Positions 1-10,326 of a DNA stretch of 39,401 nt are shown here, in pieces (within the stretch, counting starts at the first letter, position 1; each line of letters opens with the position of its first letter). This stretch comes from Lichtheimia corymbifera B2541 (taxonomy: Eukaryota; Mucoromycota; Mucoromycetes; Mucorales; Lichtheimiaceae). A program made the translations under genes and the position numbers. The stretch spans positions 1 through 39,401 of the forward strand of contig JNEU01000656.1 of NCBI GenBank assembly GCA_000697475.1. The letters are read 5' to 3'. The notes beneath the pieces were generated by a model that saw only the letters and a program-made list of their open reading frames with translations, was not told the DNA's origin and did no database searches.

Positions 1-1625
1 CGATTGACATTGCCTTCCTTTCCAATCAGCAAACGTCCCGCGAATCTATCTTGTCAACTCCACCGCCTACACCCCTTGTCCTCATGTCGAATGACAACAC
101 CAATGACCAACCCATTTGAGATCTTGAAGCTGAGGGACCAGGTGTGCCGCTATCTGATTTGCTTGTGGATATCAGGCCTAGTTCAATCACTACATGTAAA
201 CGACTTCTGGATGATGATAATGGCGCCATGGACCAACAAGAAAGTTATATGAATGATGATTGTGGCGAAGATTGTTCAAGGACAAGGCCATGCACATGGA
301 TATCTGCTCAAGATGCAAGCAAGTGGTTGGTGGTGAGCTACGCCGATACAACAAGTCTTTTTTTGGGCATACCCTCTTGATGTTTTCTTTGTCTTGCGTA
401 GAAAGCTTGATCCAGGTATACTTCATTTGCGACATATATTCATTTGGATACCACTCATACTGATGAAACGCTTTCCAGGTTACTTGGAGCGTGTTGGCAA
501 GGCAACTGTGGCCACGGTACGCTGATGGATCCAACATGCATTATAAACACCCGAATATTTACGTTCAGAATACACTGTGTGGAAGGATCGAACAATACAG
601 CATACACACGGATCAACAATGAGAATGTAATTGCTTTGGTTGGTCACGACGTTCACCATGACGACAACACTACCTCATTGTATCCAACAACGTTTACCGG
701 CACTATCTATCATTGCAAACCTCCAGCAGGTGGCATGATACAGCACCAAAGCCAATCACTACTACCACACTACCACAAGTTTTCGTCACAACATTGTTAG
801 AAATAACCTTCCCCAACATACAACCATGACTAGTAGCATCATTGATGTATCTCTATTAAACGAGGTAGACGTTTAGCAAATGTACTCAGTATTGACAGCC
901 CCACCCATGTTACACGGGTCTAAAAAGAGAGATCAATATATGCCCATTATGCATTTGGGACCGACATTCCTAGGAATAATACATATGGTATACGCTCTCG
1001 TTGCTTTGGTCGGATCCTCACTTAGCATACATTGCTTTTGACCTCACATATTCTTATTACATTCTTGCCTTCACGTATAAATTACAACACCATAACATAT
1101 GAATAAATTATATACTATTCCCTTTATTTTGCCTGTGTGGCATTCTCGATACGCAAACCAAGATACACGACACTTTGTACAGTTATTGAACGTGTCGTGA
1201 TCAAGCTTGGCTGCAAAGCAAAGGCCAGACCAACAAATGATAGAAGATGACTTTTTACAAGAGATGAAGATGATGATTTATTTTTGAATACAATGTGTTC
1301 TTATATATATGTGTGTGTGGATGCAGATTCTAGAAACGAAGGGAAAGGGAAAGTGATGGAAAGTGTGACCGTGCGTGTGTGTGATATGTCAGAAGGAATG
1401 TCAAGGAAACATGGATGGAAACATGTGATTTGCCAAAACGTAGAGAAGTATATCCGATCAATGTGTCAAAAGGAATGTCATGGAATCAATGGATCAAGGT
1501 CATGTGATATCATCAAAAGGATAAAGAAGTGTATCCGACAAACGGCAAAACAAAATGATCACGTGACCCAAGAAAACAAAAAGAAAAACTACTTCCGATC
1601 ATCTCGGATTGAAGATCCACATTAT
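1..1625. other. Gene-poor left end, no supported gene
   Basis: No coding region here can be supported. Open frames up to about 118 codons occur on both strands, but they lack a convincing start, splice-site series or recognisable domain. Positions 144-460 read in shifted frames as an acidic stretch followed by a Cys-x2-Cys-containing stretch, which could be a decayed gene. Positions about 1386-1540 hold two degenerate tandem copies of a ~77-nt unit. The tract at 1300-1385 is rich in GTGTG. Confidence 0.5.
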
Positions 1626-1696
1626 AGCTGATGGTGGTTTCGATCCACCGGCCTTTGGGTTATGAGCCCAACGCGCTTCCTCTGCGCTAATCAGCT
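1626..1696 (-). tRNA. Initiator tRNA-Met (CAT)
   Basis: The minus strand folds into a perfect 71-nt cloverleaf without intron or encoded CCA. The acceptor stem is AGCTGAT/ATCAGCT with a terminal A:T pair, the D-stem is GCGC/GCGC, the anticodon stem is TTGGG/CCCAA, and the loop CTCATAA carries anticodon CAT. The T-stem is GGTGG/CCACC with loop ATCGAAA. Three features mark eukaryotic initiator rather than elongator tRNA-Met: the A1:U72 pair, the consecutive GGG:CCC pairs in the anticodon stem, and a T-loop with A54 and A60 in place of TTC. It delivers the start methionine with eIF2. A T-rich stretch about 40 nt past the 3' end could serve as Pol III terminator. The A and B box promoters are internal. 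Confidence 0.95.
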
Positions 1697-2467
1697 GTGT
1701 ATTTACGATTTTTGAGGGTAACAGGTAGCTTTGTAAATTTCCAAAAATAGAAGGTCATCGTATCATGATTGAAAAAGTTGCATCATGTAGCGGAATGCCC
1801 ATACAATAAATTAACGATCAAAGGGAGCAGACTGGGAAGGTGGTTGTAGAGGAATTTAGATGAAAAGTGAATTGTAGAGTGAAATGGAATTCCGAGGTCA
1901 GGATTTCAAATAGCGACAACGCTGCATGATTGCTCTCTCTTCCTTTCTTTATCACCATCTCGACACAATGTCAGCGATCGCAACTACAATAACTAGTGAC
2001 GGCACCCGTTAAATATACACCAGACGCTTACGAGAACGAAGGACATTGGGCTGCAAAGTGCCAATCGCCAATTGAGATCCCTCCCATAACGATCGCTCAA
2101 CTTACCAGCATGGCATACCAACGAAGCTTACTTTACATATCTGTCATATTCGAGGATGTCTGCTATATTAGCATATCTTATCATCATAGGTTTATAGCCT
2201 CTTCATCTTTGTATATATCACATATCCACATATATATATATCCCCGGATTCATCATACAATAAACCTCACTCAGCCTGCTTTATCTTTGTGTCCCATCAC
2301 ATTCTGCTATTATCCCTACAAGTCAACATCTCTTTTCCTGTTGAAAAGCACCTAGCACATTCCACCGTCTCAACACTATTACTCACAGACAACCATTATA
2401 CAAGATTTATTGATAGACAACTAATAAACGAATACTACGTTCGACGAATGAATGGAATTTGAGCTTG
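1697..2467. other. Intergenic, no supported gene
   Basis: This stretch lies between the initiator tRNA and the end of the unknown long minus-strand gene. An open frame at 1996-2355 (+) is low-complexity in its second half (TATATCC and TCTTT runs) and has no recognisable domain. The end nearest the tRNA probably holds upstream sequence for Pol III transcription, but no motif can be named. Confidence 0.4.
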
Positions 2468-2869
2468 TCAATTCAATGGGTTGACATTAATGATCTTGCC
2501 CTTGACATATGACATCCATAACCATCGTCTGACAACAAGGGGCAAGTCGTCAAAGGATTTAAAAATTTCTCCAAATGCACACTTGCTGTTCTTGCGATAG
2601 TGCTTGTGTTGTACATCACCAGGTAATGGAACCTTGTTGATGCTTTGCTTGCGACAAGGTGCTCGGATGCTATAGTAATCGCAGGTATCAGGTACACCAC
2701 AAGAAACTTCAGTCAATGGTAGAAAAGAATGCTTGTTGAAATGATCCTGCAGCGCTGTCATGATCTGCACGTGGTCAAATAGCCATGTATCGTTGCCAGT
2801 TGAATTTGGTGGATTGCCAAGACCATGTCCTTTTGCAATAATTTCCTTATCAACCGCCATCGCCAACAT
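2468..2869 (-). pseudogene. Displaced C-terminal part of the 796-aa protein
   Basis: A 133-codon frame that begins 7 nt after the stop of the long minus-strand ORF and runs in another frame. The reading frame is already open upstream of its first ATG (LSDDF precedes it), which suits a continuation better than a separate gene. It carries further Cys and His residues (CGVPDTC, CRKQ, HKHYRKNSKC) that could extend the zinc-binding part of the upstream protein. No canonical GTAAGT-type donor is seen near the junction, so an intron is a weaker explanation than a lost CT dinucleotide. Its last third has a decayed relative at 6543-6660. The alternative is an independent 133-aa protein. Confidence 0.55.
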
Positions 2870-2876
2870 AAAATCG

Positions 2877-5267
2877 TCAGAGAGTTGCTGTGTCGTGTGT
2901 CGGAAGCGTGTAAATCATCCCCAATGACCCTGGTATGCGATCCCCTTTGCCTTGATGCTGGTGCTTGTTTAGTATGGTTGCTGCATCATGTTGATCAAGC
3001 TTGAGCAATTCTTCCATGTCGGTATCCATCCACGCATCCACGATATCATGTAAATACAATAGCCTGAAATAGTGCAAGCCATGTTCTTGCGATGTAAGCT
3101 CTTGAGGATCACAATAATGAGTAGTGTTGGGCAGCTTAATGAAGGTATGGCCACACGTCGAACACGTCGCCCGGATGGGTAATTTGTCGATAGTCATCCA
3201 TTCATCAACATTGCCAATCTTTTGAGCCATATCTTGCAGCCGTTGAATAGCATTCTTTTCACGATCTGCCCGATCACCATATACTCCAAAACGTCGTTTT
3301 CTCAAATAGTCTTCTTTTTCATCTTCATTCAAGCCACTCATTGGGTTGTTTCCGGTTGCAACAGCAACACGCTGCATAACAGCACCAGCCCTTGCACCCA
3401 GGAACCATGCTTGATGCTCGGATGAAAATGGTATCATGGCTGGTGGACATGGCACTCGTGAAAATACCAAACCTCGCTCTCTCCTCCAAGAATCTTGCTC
3501 CTTTAATTGGTTGTATTGCTGCTGTCTTTCCATACTATGGATGTCCCCAATAAAAGGTTGCTTGATGCGAACTAGTTTTCGCTCATCACTGGTATTCATG
3601 TCATCTCGACGCCGCTTTTTTGATGCTATCATACGCATTGACATGTGTTCCTTTTCGGCTCGCACAATCTTGTCCTTGATATGTTGAATATGCTGCTTCA
3701 TCCCGGTTGTTTCCATCACATCGTCAAATTCCATTTGTATAGACTTTAGCCAGCCAAAAAGTCGTTCGTGATCTGTGGGTCGTTGTTCACCATTAGCTAG
3801 TCTTCTGCGAACAAGGCTCTCAAGGATATGCATCGCACAAATGGATAGAGTGACTTCCTCGGCTTTCAGTGCTTGTATTGCAGGACCATAGTTGAGTGAT
3901 CCAAGGTTCCTGATTGGTAACAATAATGCATAATCTGTGTCACCTGGTCCATATGCCACAATAGCCACATTAGTCAAATGAGCTGTACTGGATTTGAAGA
4001 ATGCTGTACATGGTGTTGGTTCCATTTTTGCAATTTCGGATAGGCCACCATGGACATCAGGTGAGCGATATTCTTGGAAGAATGCTGTGGTGGATGATGT
4101 ATCCAGCCATATAGTGCGAAAAGTATCCAGATGAAAATGGGTGAATATAGCTTGCGACATTGATACAATGACCACGGGTCGAACAATTGTCAAATAGCGA
4201 GAAAGAAACAAGGTTGATGGAAAAAGTGGCTGCTGGCGATGCATAGCTAGCAGGTTGACGAATGCTGGAAAGAGAAGATCCACTGAAATGTTTCCGGATA
4301 ATGAGGATAAAAACTCGAGTGTTTCTCGAAAAAAGTGAGCTGAACTTGACGGTGTGTGTTCACTGATAATAACGGAAACGGTGGTACCATTAATCGCAGC
4401 TTTTGGTTGTGCTTGATCATTCACCGCTTGTACCAATTCCTCGGTTGGAGCTACCATTGATGTCATTCCTTGCGTCGTTACCCGCTCCATGAATTTGCTA
4501 TAGCCCTCAAAGTGCTTTCTCAAAGCATCCTTGATAAAATCGGATACTGGTGTTTGTTGCAAATAGCGTGCAAGGTCAACACTTGGAGCAGTATTTTCCC
4601 AAAGCTGACAAATAGCCCTAGATGGCTGGTAATCCACGTAGTATCCACCATTAGCTGAATTCATTGCTGTATCTCCAATGGCCTTGATAATGAAATCTTG
4701 AATAAATCCATAGTCCACAAGCGAAAGGGAATTGTCGAAACCGAGACCCTGTAATTGGTATACATCCCAAACTAGCTCATGGTTTGTCCTTAGCCAGTCG
4801 AGGATCCTCGAACCACCTTCTGCTGCACGTTGAACATCTTTTTGACTCCTTTCATAAGCTGTAGAGTGAAATGACATGCCGCAATAATGCAACGTGGTTG
4901 GGTTGTCATGGGAAAAAAGTGCTGTAATATGCTTCATCACGGTGGTGCACCAGCTTTTGTCAGCTGGGTACATTTTGCAATATGATTCAATGGATGCTCT
5001 CATAGTTTCGACATCAGCTGTGCAAACACGAAGATATATTGTGGGCTGCTCTTCATACCGCGTTGCTGGATCCACTAGCTCCAATACATCAGGATGAGCG
5101 TCAGGTGCAAAAGTCAAGGGGGATTGTATCAAATCCTTGAGCAACGTGTAATGCTGAGGAGAGAACACATTCCACACGGCATGTTCAGGTCCAATATACT
5201 TTTGCTGCCTTGCTGAACGTCTTTCTGATATAGTTTGCTGCACAAATTCCTTGACGGGTGTATCCAT
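2877..5267 (-). CDS. Unrecognised intronless 796-aa protein, probably truncated by a frameshift
   Basis: A single uninterrupted frame of 797 codons, starting with ATG at 5267. I do not recognise the family. Visible features are a mid region of hydrophobic beta-like segments (RPVVIVSMSQ near residue 360; VAIVAYGPGD and YALLLPIRN near 430-445), a basic cluster KKRRRDD near residue 555 that could be a nuclear localisation signal, and a Cys2-His-Cys set near residues 710-730 (C-x2-C-x-H then H-x-C) that may bind zinc. All well-supported long genes nearby except SEC2 are broken by several introns; this one has none over 2.4 kb. The frame stops at a TGA directly after a short CT run, and the next minus frame (2468-2869) opens at once. 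Adding one CT pair would join them. A decayed piece of the same gene lies at 6543-6660, so the family is multi-copy. A domesticated or dying mobile-element protein is one reading; a lineage-specific host gene is another. Confidence 0.6.
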   Translation of the reverse strand: MDTPVKEFVQQTISERRSARQQKYIGPEHAVWNVFSPQHYTLLKDLIQSPLTFAPDAHPDVLELVDPATRYEEQPTIYLRVCTADVETMRASIESYCKMYPADKSWCTTVMKHITALFSHDNPTTLHYCGMSFHSTAYERSQKDVQRAAEGGSRILDWLRTNHELVWDVYQLQGLGFDNSLSLVDYGFIQDFIIKAIGDTAMNSANGGYYVDYQPSRAICQLWENTAPSVDLARYLQQTPVSDFIKDALRKHFEGYSKFMERVTTQGMTSMVAPTEELVQAVNDQAQPKAAINGTTVSVIISEHTPSSSAHFFRETLEFLSSLSGNISVDLLFPAFVNLLAMHRQQPLFPSTLFLSRYLTIVRPVVIVSMSQAIFTHFHLDTFRTIWLDTSSTTAFFQEYRSPDVHGGLSEIAKMEPTPCTAFFKSSTAHLTNVAIVAYGPGDTDYALLLPIRNLGSLNYGPAIQALKAEEVTLSICAMHILESLVRRRLANGEQRPTDHERLFGWLKSIQMEFDDVMETTGMKQHIQHIKDKIVRAEKEHMSMRMIASKKRRRDDMNTSDERKLVRIKQPFIGDIHSMERQQQYNQLKEQDSWRRERGLVFSRVPCPPAMIPFSSEHQAWFLGARAGAVMQRVAVATGNNPMSGLNEDEKEDYLRKRRFGVYGDRADREKNAIQRLQDMAQKIGNVDEWMTIDKLPIRATCSTCGHTFIKLPNTTHYCDPQELTSQEHGLHYFRLLYLHDIVDAWMDTDMEELLKLDQHDAATILNKHQHQGKGDRIPGSLGMIYTLPTHDTATL

Positions 5268-6542
5268 GCTCCTCTTTGATTCATGAAAAGAAAAAAAGGT
5301 TCATTAGCACATGGATCAACTATGCATATTACAGCAAGCTTACATAGGAGGCTACCTATTTCTTGTGAAAGAGGGGAGCAAAAAGAAAGCCATGTATTTT
5401 TTACCATGATTTGATAAATGGACAATGAAGCCAGATGGATACGGACAATGACCACCACCAACAACGAACAAAGAGTCCACGCTTTATATTATTGACTTTA
5501 ATAGCATTTGATCCAATGATCTTGAGTGCTGAAATGGATATCATTTTTCTATCCTAGTGCATTTGGTTGACAAGGCAATGGCATCAATTTGGACTCGCTT
5601 CTCCGATGGGCACTGAATTTCATGCAACACTTACTCTACTCTTCCAACTTGCCAATCAACCCTTCCTACAATCGACAATCGAAGTCCTCGAATACAGTAT
5701 TTCCGGTTTCCGAGTTTAACGTGCCTCACCTTGCAGTGACCAAATGGAGTCCCTAATGGCTATCGCAAACAGCACATGTCATCTGCCCACGATCAGTAGA
5801 AACAACTGTTGTCATTCGCTATCGAAAACATGCGCGTCAACGCGTCCCAAAGTACCCTGACAACCAGCTTTTGCAGTCGACGTTATGGAGGTCTTTTTTT
5901 CAACAACAAACGCGCTTGTCACCGATATCGATAACATCGAGAGACGATCAGTATCAATGTCCACCAGCAATAGCATCGTTCTCGAGCGAGTAACAACCAC
6001 GGCTTTTGTGTGTAAGGTCTGGTGGACCTGGGGAAGGTTCCTGCTGCCTGGCAACTGGAAGCAATCCAAAGGATGACTTGACGATGACGCTACTTGAGAG
6101 AATCGTTCATTTAGACTTGGATGGCAGTATTCACCGTTTTCAAGATATTGTTCTTAACATGTGGATACACCATCAGCAGATACCTTTAAAAGAGTTCGAT
6201 CAAGACATTACATATCAACAAGGCCGCATATCTACGTCGTTCCTGATAGGATTTCTTTTCGCTCCAACCAAGCTTACTTTTCATCTTCCTTTTATATTTG
6301 CCATCCTGCGAGGGTATCTCTCTACAACATGGACATGATGATGGATTGAAACAAGTTATCAGCTCGCATCAAATAGATAATATAGCATACAACAGAACAT
6401 ATGCATGGTGAAATAAAAACATGCATGCACTACAGCAGTGATTTTTCCATAGATCAGTCTTATAAGGATGGTGAATGCAAGTAGAAACCAGCAAGGATAA
6501 CGGATATGTGCAAAAATGTATGCTTCTAAAACGAGGCAACGG
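5268..6542. other. Intergenic, promoter side of the unknown gene
   Basis: The part next to 5267 should hold the promoter of the long unknown gene; an A-rich patch at 5287-5297 is the only notable feature. Open frames at 5812-6338 on both strands overlap each other, start at non-ATG or weak codons and match no family I recognise. I see nothing here that supports a gene. Confidence 0.4.
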
Positions 6543-6660
6543 AAAGACACATGTCAATCATAGCATATGACATCCGTAAACATCGTCTAGCAATGAGAGA
6601 CAGCCTGCTGTTGTGTTATATATCACCAGGGAAAGAAGACTTGTAATAACCACCACCCTA
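6543..6660 (-). pseudogene. Decayed fragment of the unknown 2.5-5.3 kb gene
   Basis: On the minus strand this stretch aligns with the coding end of the frame at 2468-2869. CCTGGTGATATATAACACAA here matches CCTGGTGATGTACAACACAA there, and TAGACGATGTTTACGGATG matches CAGACGATGGTTATGGATG, followed by a shared TCATATG. About 50 nt present between these blocks in the fuller copy are missing here. The frame is not open, so this is a relic. It shows that the gene family has duplicated or moved within this region. Confidence 0.7.
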
Positions 6661-7123
6661 AATTGATATTGGTTGAGACCCCAGGGTACGACTAGGTTCA
6701 TTTTTGATCACGATAAAAGCATATTCATATTATCTCAGACAATGATTACTAGTACCAAGAGATGAACACAAAGAAGAAGGGGCTATAATTATCATGCAGT
6801 CAATGCCATATATGGTCGTGTTTATAATGAATAGCTGCTTCATGATGGATTGGGGGCGATATTTTTGGGATAAAGGTCACCCTACATCATCACGTGTTTA
6901 TGGCTGCATTATTGTTGTCATTTGTGCACATACAGCAACACAATCAATAAGCTGTGCATATCATTTGCAGGCAGTAGCAGCGTCTTTGAATAACTCATAC
7001 ACTCCCGATGCATATCCTCCTCCCCTCCCCCTTAACCTCGTACTATGGTTTAATTGTCATATTTCGTTATTTCTTTTTTCTTTCCCTTTACTTCTTTTCT
7101 ACTACTACACACTCTTCACTCTC
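6661..7123. other. Upstream region of ATG22
   Basis: Non-coding stretch before the ATG22 start. A pyrimidine-rich tract (7060-7120, mostly T and C) lies directly before the ATG, which is typical of fungal core promoters and 5' leaders. An open frame from 6794 reads into the ATG22 start in the same frame, but its upstream codons are low in complexity and are probably leader. Confidence 0.4.
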
Positions 7124-8961
7124 ATGACCTGGCGTCGCCATCTTGCCACTGCCGATCCATTCCACGTCAATGACCATGAGACACAGGATTACGACAAGAC
7201 GACGACAAGTAATGAGCTACTAGAACAAGCCCCTGCCACTCGGAAAGAATTATGGGGATACTACTTGTATTATAATGGGGTTAGTAATAGTAACAAGGAT
7301 CGAAGGAATGATGGAGATGGTGGTTCTTATGCTGCTATGATATAGAACAATGGTTACACAATCTACAGCTACATGCCGACCATTCTTCAATATCTCGCGT
7401 ATCGCGGTGGATTTGATCCAGACACACACGGACCATGTGATATACAAAACGCCATGAAACCTTGCCATGTACGGTGGCTCAACACAGCCAATGGCTTACC
7501 TGTCTCGTCCATGATGCTCTACTTGCAGGCCATCGCCTTTTCGATTCAGTTCCTGTTATTTACTACTTTTGGAAGTTTGGCAGACTATGGCCGATGGAAT
7601 CGATATATTCTATTGATCGCCACAGTGATCGCTTGTACCACTCAAATATTACCTATTGCCTTTGTTCATGACGATGGTTCTCATTGGGGCATCATGATGG
7701 CCATCTTTGCCATAGCTCTGATTTCCTACGGAACAACACTTGTCTTTTATGCCGCTGCTTTCCCAACCTTGAGTGACAACTTGCCCATAGTTCGTCAGGC
7801 ACGCGTCAACCCGAATCTCACACCTCAAGAAAAGGAGGTCGTCGTTGAACAGTGGCGCAATCATGTATCAGCCATCTCAACCACATTTTCCAATATCGGC
7901 TTTGTCTTTTTAACAGCTTTACTTTCGGGTGTCTCCTTCATTCGATACAGCGATGGAACCAAGCTCGGTGATCTTCCGGTTTACAACTTTATTTCAACCG
8001 TTGTCTGTGGAGCATTTTGGGTCCTCAATGCTATCCCTTATTTTGTATTCCAACCTCGCAAACGCTGTGGCCCACCGTTACCGCCAGGAGAGAACTATTT
8101 CACCATTGGTTGGACATCCATCATAAAAGCGTTGAGGTAAGGCTCGATCGATCATGCCAACAAGGGTGTTTTCTTACTGGTATCTATATAGAGAGGCACG
8201 CAAGTTGCGATACTTGTTCATGTACATCTTTGCTTATTTCATGTTTTCGGATGCTGTATCAACTATCAGCCAAATGACTACCATCATTACGGGAGAGATC
8301 ACCAGCTTTTCTGCCGTTCAAATCACGTTGCAATCCCTCGTGACAGCCATCACTTCCATCATTGGCTGCTTATTCTTTTTGTGGCTATCCAAGCGTTTCC
8401 AAGTGAAAACAAAGACCAATTTACTAGTGATTGTTGTGACAACAGCATTGGTACCTGTGTGGGGATGTTTTGGTATAAGCATGTCCAATTTTGGTATCAA
8501 GGTAAGCTATTCTACATACATGGATCAACCAATCATTGATATATTCTTTGTTCGATATAGACTCAGTGGGAGTTGTGGATTTTAGCAGCATGGTCAGGCT
8601 TTTTTACAGCACCCATTTGGGCGTGGCAGCAAACAATGCTTGCAGAATTAACACCCAAAGGCAAGGAAAACTTATTCTTTGGTTTATTCGGCATAGTGAA
8701 CAAAGCATCTTCGTAAGTAGACTACTGCAAATGTATTCTTTTTCAAGTTTTCTAACAATGATTCCAAGATGGATTGGACCTGTTGTTGTGGGAGCAATAT
8801 CTCAAGCTACTTCGAATGTCTGGACGGGTTGGCCTTTTGTCCTGGCCTTGTTTGTAGCAGCAACAGCTATTATCCTCATGATTGACGTTGAAGCAGCCAA
8901 ACGAGAATTAGCAGATTATGTTCAAGATAATACTACAGTCCTATCTCCTTGTACCAAATAA
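7124..8961 (+). CDS. ATG22: Vacuolar effluxer, Atg22-like MFS transporter
   Basis: Predicted 533-aa polytopic membrane protein of the Atg22 family, which exports amino acids released by autophagic breakdown from the vacuole to the cytosol. Coding exons: 7124-7279, 7346-8136, 8192-8501, 8561-8712 and 8769-8961, all GT-AG; the last intron has a TTCTAAC branch-point-like sequence. Family hallmarks are an N-terminal KELWGYYLYYNGNNGY segment entering the first membrane span, a Cys-containing luminal loop, the long cytosolic loop with ARVNPNLTPQEKE followed by a helix before the next spans, and about twelve hydrophobic segments in all. The start at 7124 gives a 40-residue hydrophilic N-terminus, normal for the family. 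The next gene, Rab2, follows on the same strand after about 100 nt. Confidence 0.9.
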
Positions 8962-9066
8962 AACGATATAGAAGCTGATCATCTGACTCTGGAAACGTTG
9001 CTATGCAGGCTATTTTCATGCTCCGGATGAGCGTGTGTGAGTGAGCTGGATACTGCTTCTTTTTTC

Positions 9067-10169
9067 ATGTCTACTTACAACTATATTATCAAGGTGAGAA
9101 ACCCATCTTGCTTCCACATTGTATTTTCAAAACTGACCATTCGATACGTAACCTCCAGTACATTATCGTAGGCGACTCGGGTAAGATGGCTACTCATTTG
9201 GAAAAGAGGCATTAAGCTAAACAACTGGTCTTTTTTTTTTCCTCTCGTTGCTAGGCGTTGGCAAGGTACACTATCAGGCTTTTTATTGTCGCAAAAAGTG
9301 TTAACAACTACTGTAGTCTTGTCTGCTGCTACAATTCACTGACAAACGATTCTATTCTGGACGTGAGCTGACGATCGGGTAAAGCTATCCTTGTTGATAA
9401 TCCATGCGTTGCGTTCTCACACAGGCGTAGAGTCGAATTTGGTACCAAGTTTATTACTGTCGATGACAAGCAGATCAAGCTTCAAATATGGGATACGGTA
9501 AGGAATGGTTCAAGCAAGAAAAAAAATATCGAGACTTATGGATATTTCGCAGGCTGGTCAAGAAAGCTTCAGGAGTATCACGCAAAGTTACTACCGTGGA
9601 GCTGCTGGTGCTTTGTTAGGTGAGATGGAAACAAGCATCCTGGTTGCCTAATTGCTAACTTGGGTTTATTTAATAGTATACGACATATCAAGGAGAGAAT
9701 CTTTTGAGCATATACCTACATGGCTTGCTGGTAAGCAACTTGGATCATGCATTTTATATACAATCCGCTAAGAACCTTTTCCCCTTTAGACGTCCGAAAA
9801 CACGCCAATCCAAACACCACGATAATGTTGATTGGCAACAAAAGTGATCTGGATCATCGTAAGCGACAAGTGACAACCGAAGAGGCACAGCGGTTCGCAG
9901 AAGAAAATGATATCCCATTATTCCTGGAAACGTCAGCTAAAAGCGCAGATAACGTGGAAGAAGCCTTTGTAAAGACAGCAGAAAAAGTGTATGAAAAGAT
10001 ACAAGCAGGTGTCTTTGCCAACAATGAGGTAAGGAGGACATGGGTGGGTTCATTGTCATATACATATACCCTAATCGATTTTCTTTGTTAGACATCCGGC
10101 ATCCGGTTGGGATCGGCTCAGAACAGTGCACTTGCTGAAGAATCCCAAGCGGGCTGTTGCTCTACGTAG
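9067..10169 (+). CDS. RAB2: Rab2-type small GTPase
   Basis: Predicted 208-aa Rab GTPase that acts at the Golgi/early secretory and endolysosomal membranes. Nine coding exons: 9067-9093, 9159-9180, 9255-9265, 9317-9378, 9431-9497, 9553-9619, 9677-9730, 9790-10028, 10092-10169. All nucleotide-binding motifs are present: P-loop GDSGVGKS, switch I TIGVEFG, WDTAGQE, GNKSDLD and ETSAK. The GQESFRSIT-SYYRGAAGALL stretch is characteristic of Rab2, which has ESF where Rab4 and Rab14 have ERF. The C-terminus ends GCCST, a CC-type geranylgeranylation site followed by two residues. Exons 2 and 3 are only 22 and 11 nt, so the P-loop codons are spread over three exons. At exon 5 a nearer AG is out of frame; the acceptor used (GCGTAG) gives the conserved VEFG. 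Confidence 0.93.
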
Positions 10170-10326
10170 TAATTTTTATCATTTATCCTTCTTATCCCAA
10201 TACACTTCATGAGTATATAAAGATACCAACATTGAATACAAAAAAAAAAAAAAAACATGCGAGAAAATGAATAATTATGCAGATGGAATTGAGGAAATGC
10301 TTCTACTAGACTATACAAGTAATGAT
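10170..10326. other. Convergent 3' ends of RAB2 and SPB1
   Basis: A 157-nt gap in which the two genes face each other tail to tail. It holds a run of 16 A residues at 10240-10255. Transcripts probably overlap or end within a few dozen bases of each other. Confidence 0.5.

Noticed and set aside
260..463. Frame with C-x2-C and a later His, resembling the start of a LIM-type zinc finger
   Set aside because: The second half of a LIM module does not follow in any frame, the start is a non-ATG codon, and no splice series rescues it. At best it is a decayed gene.
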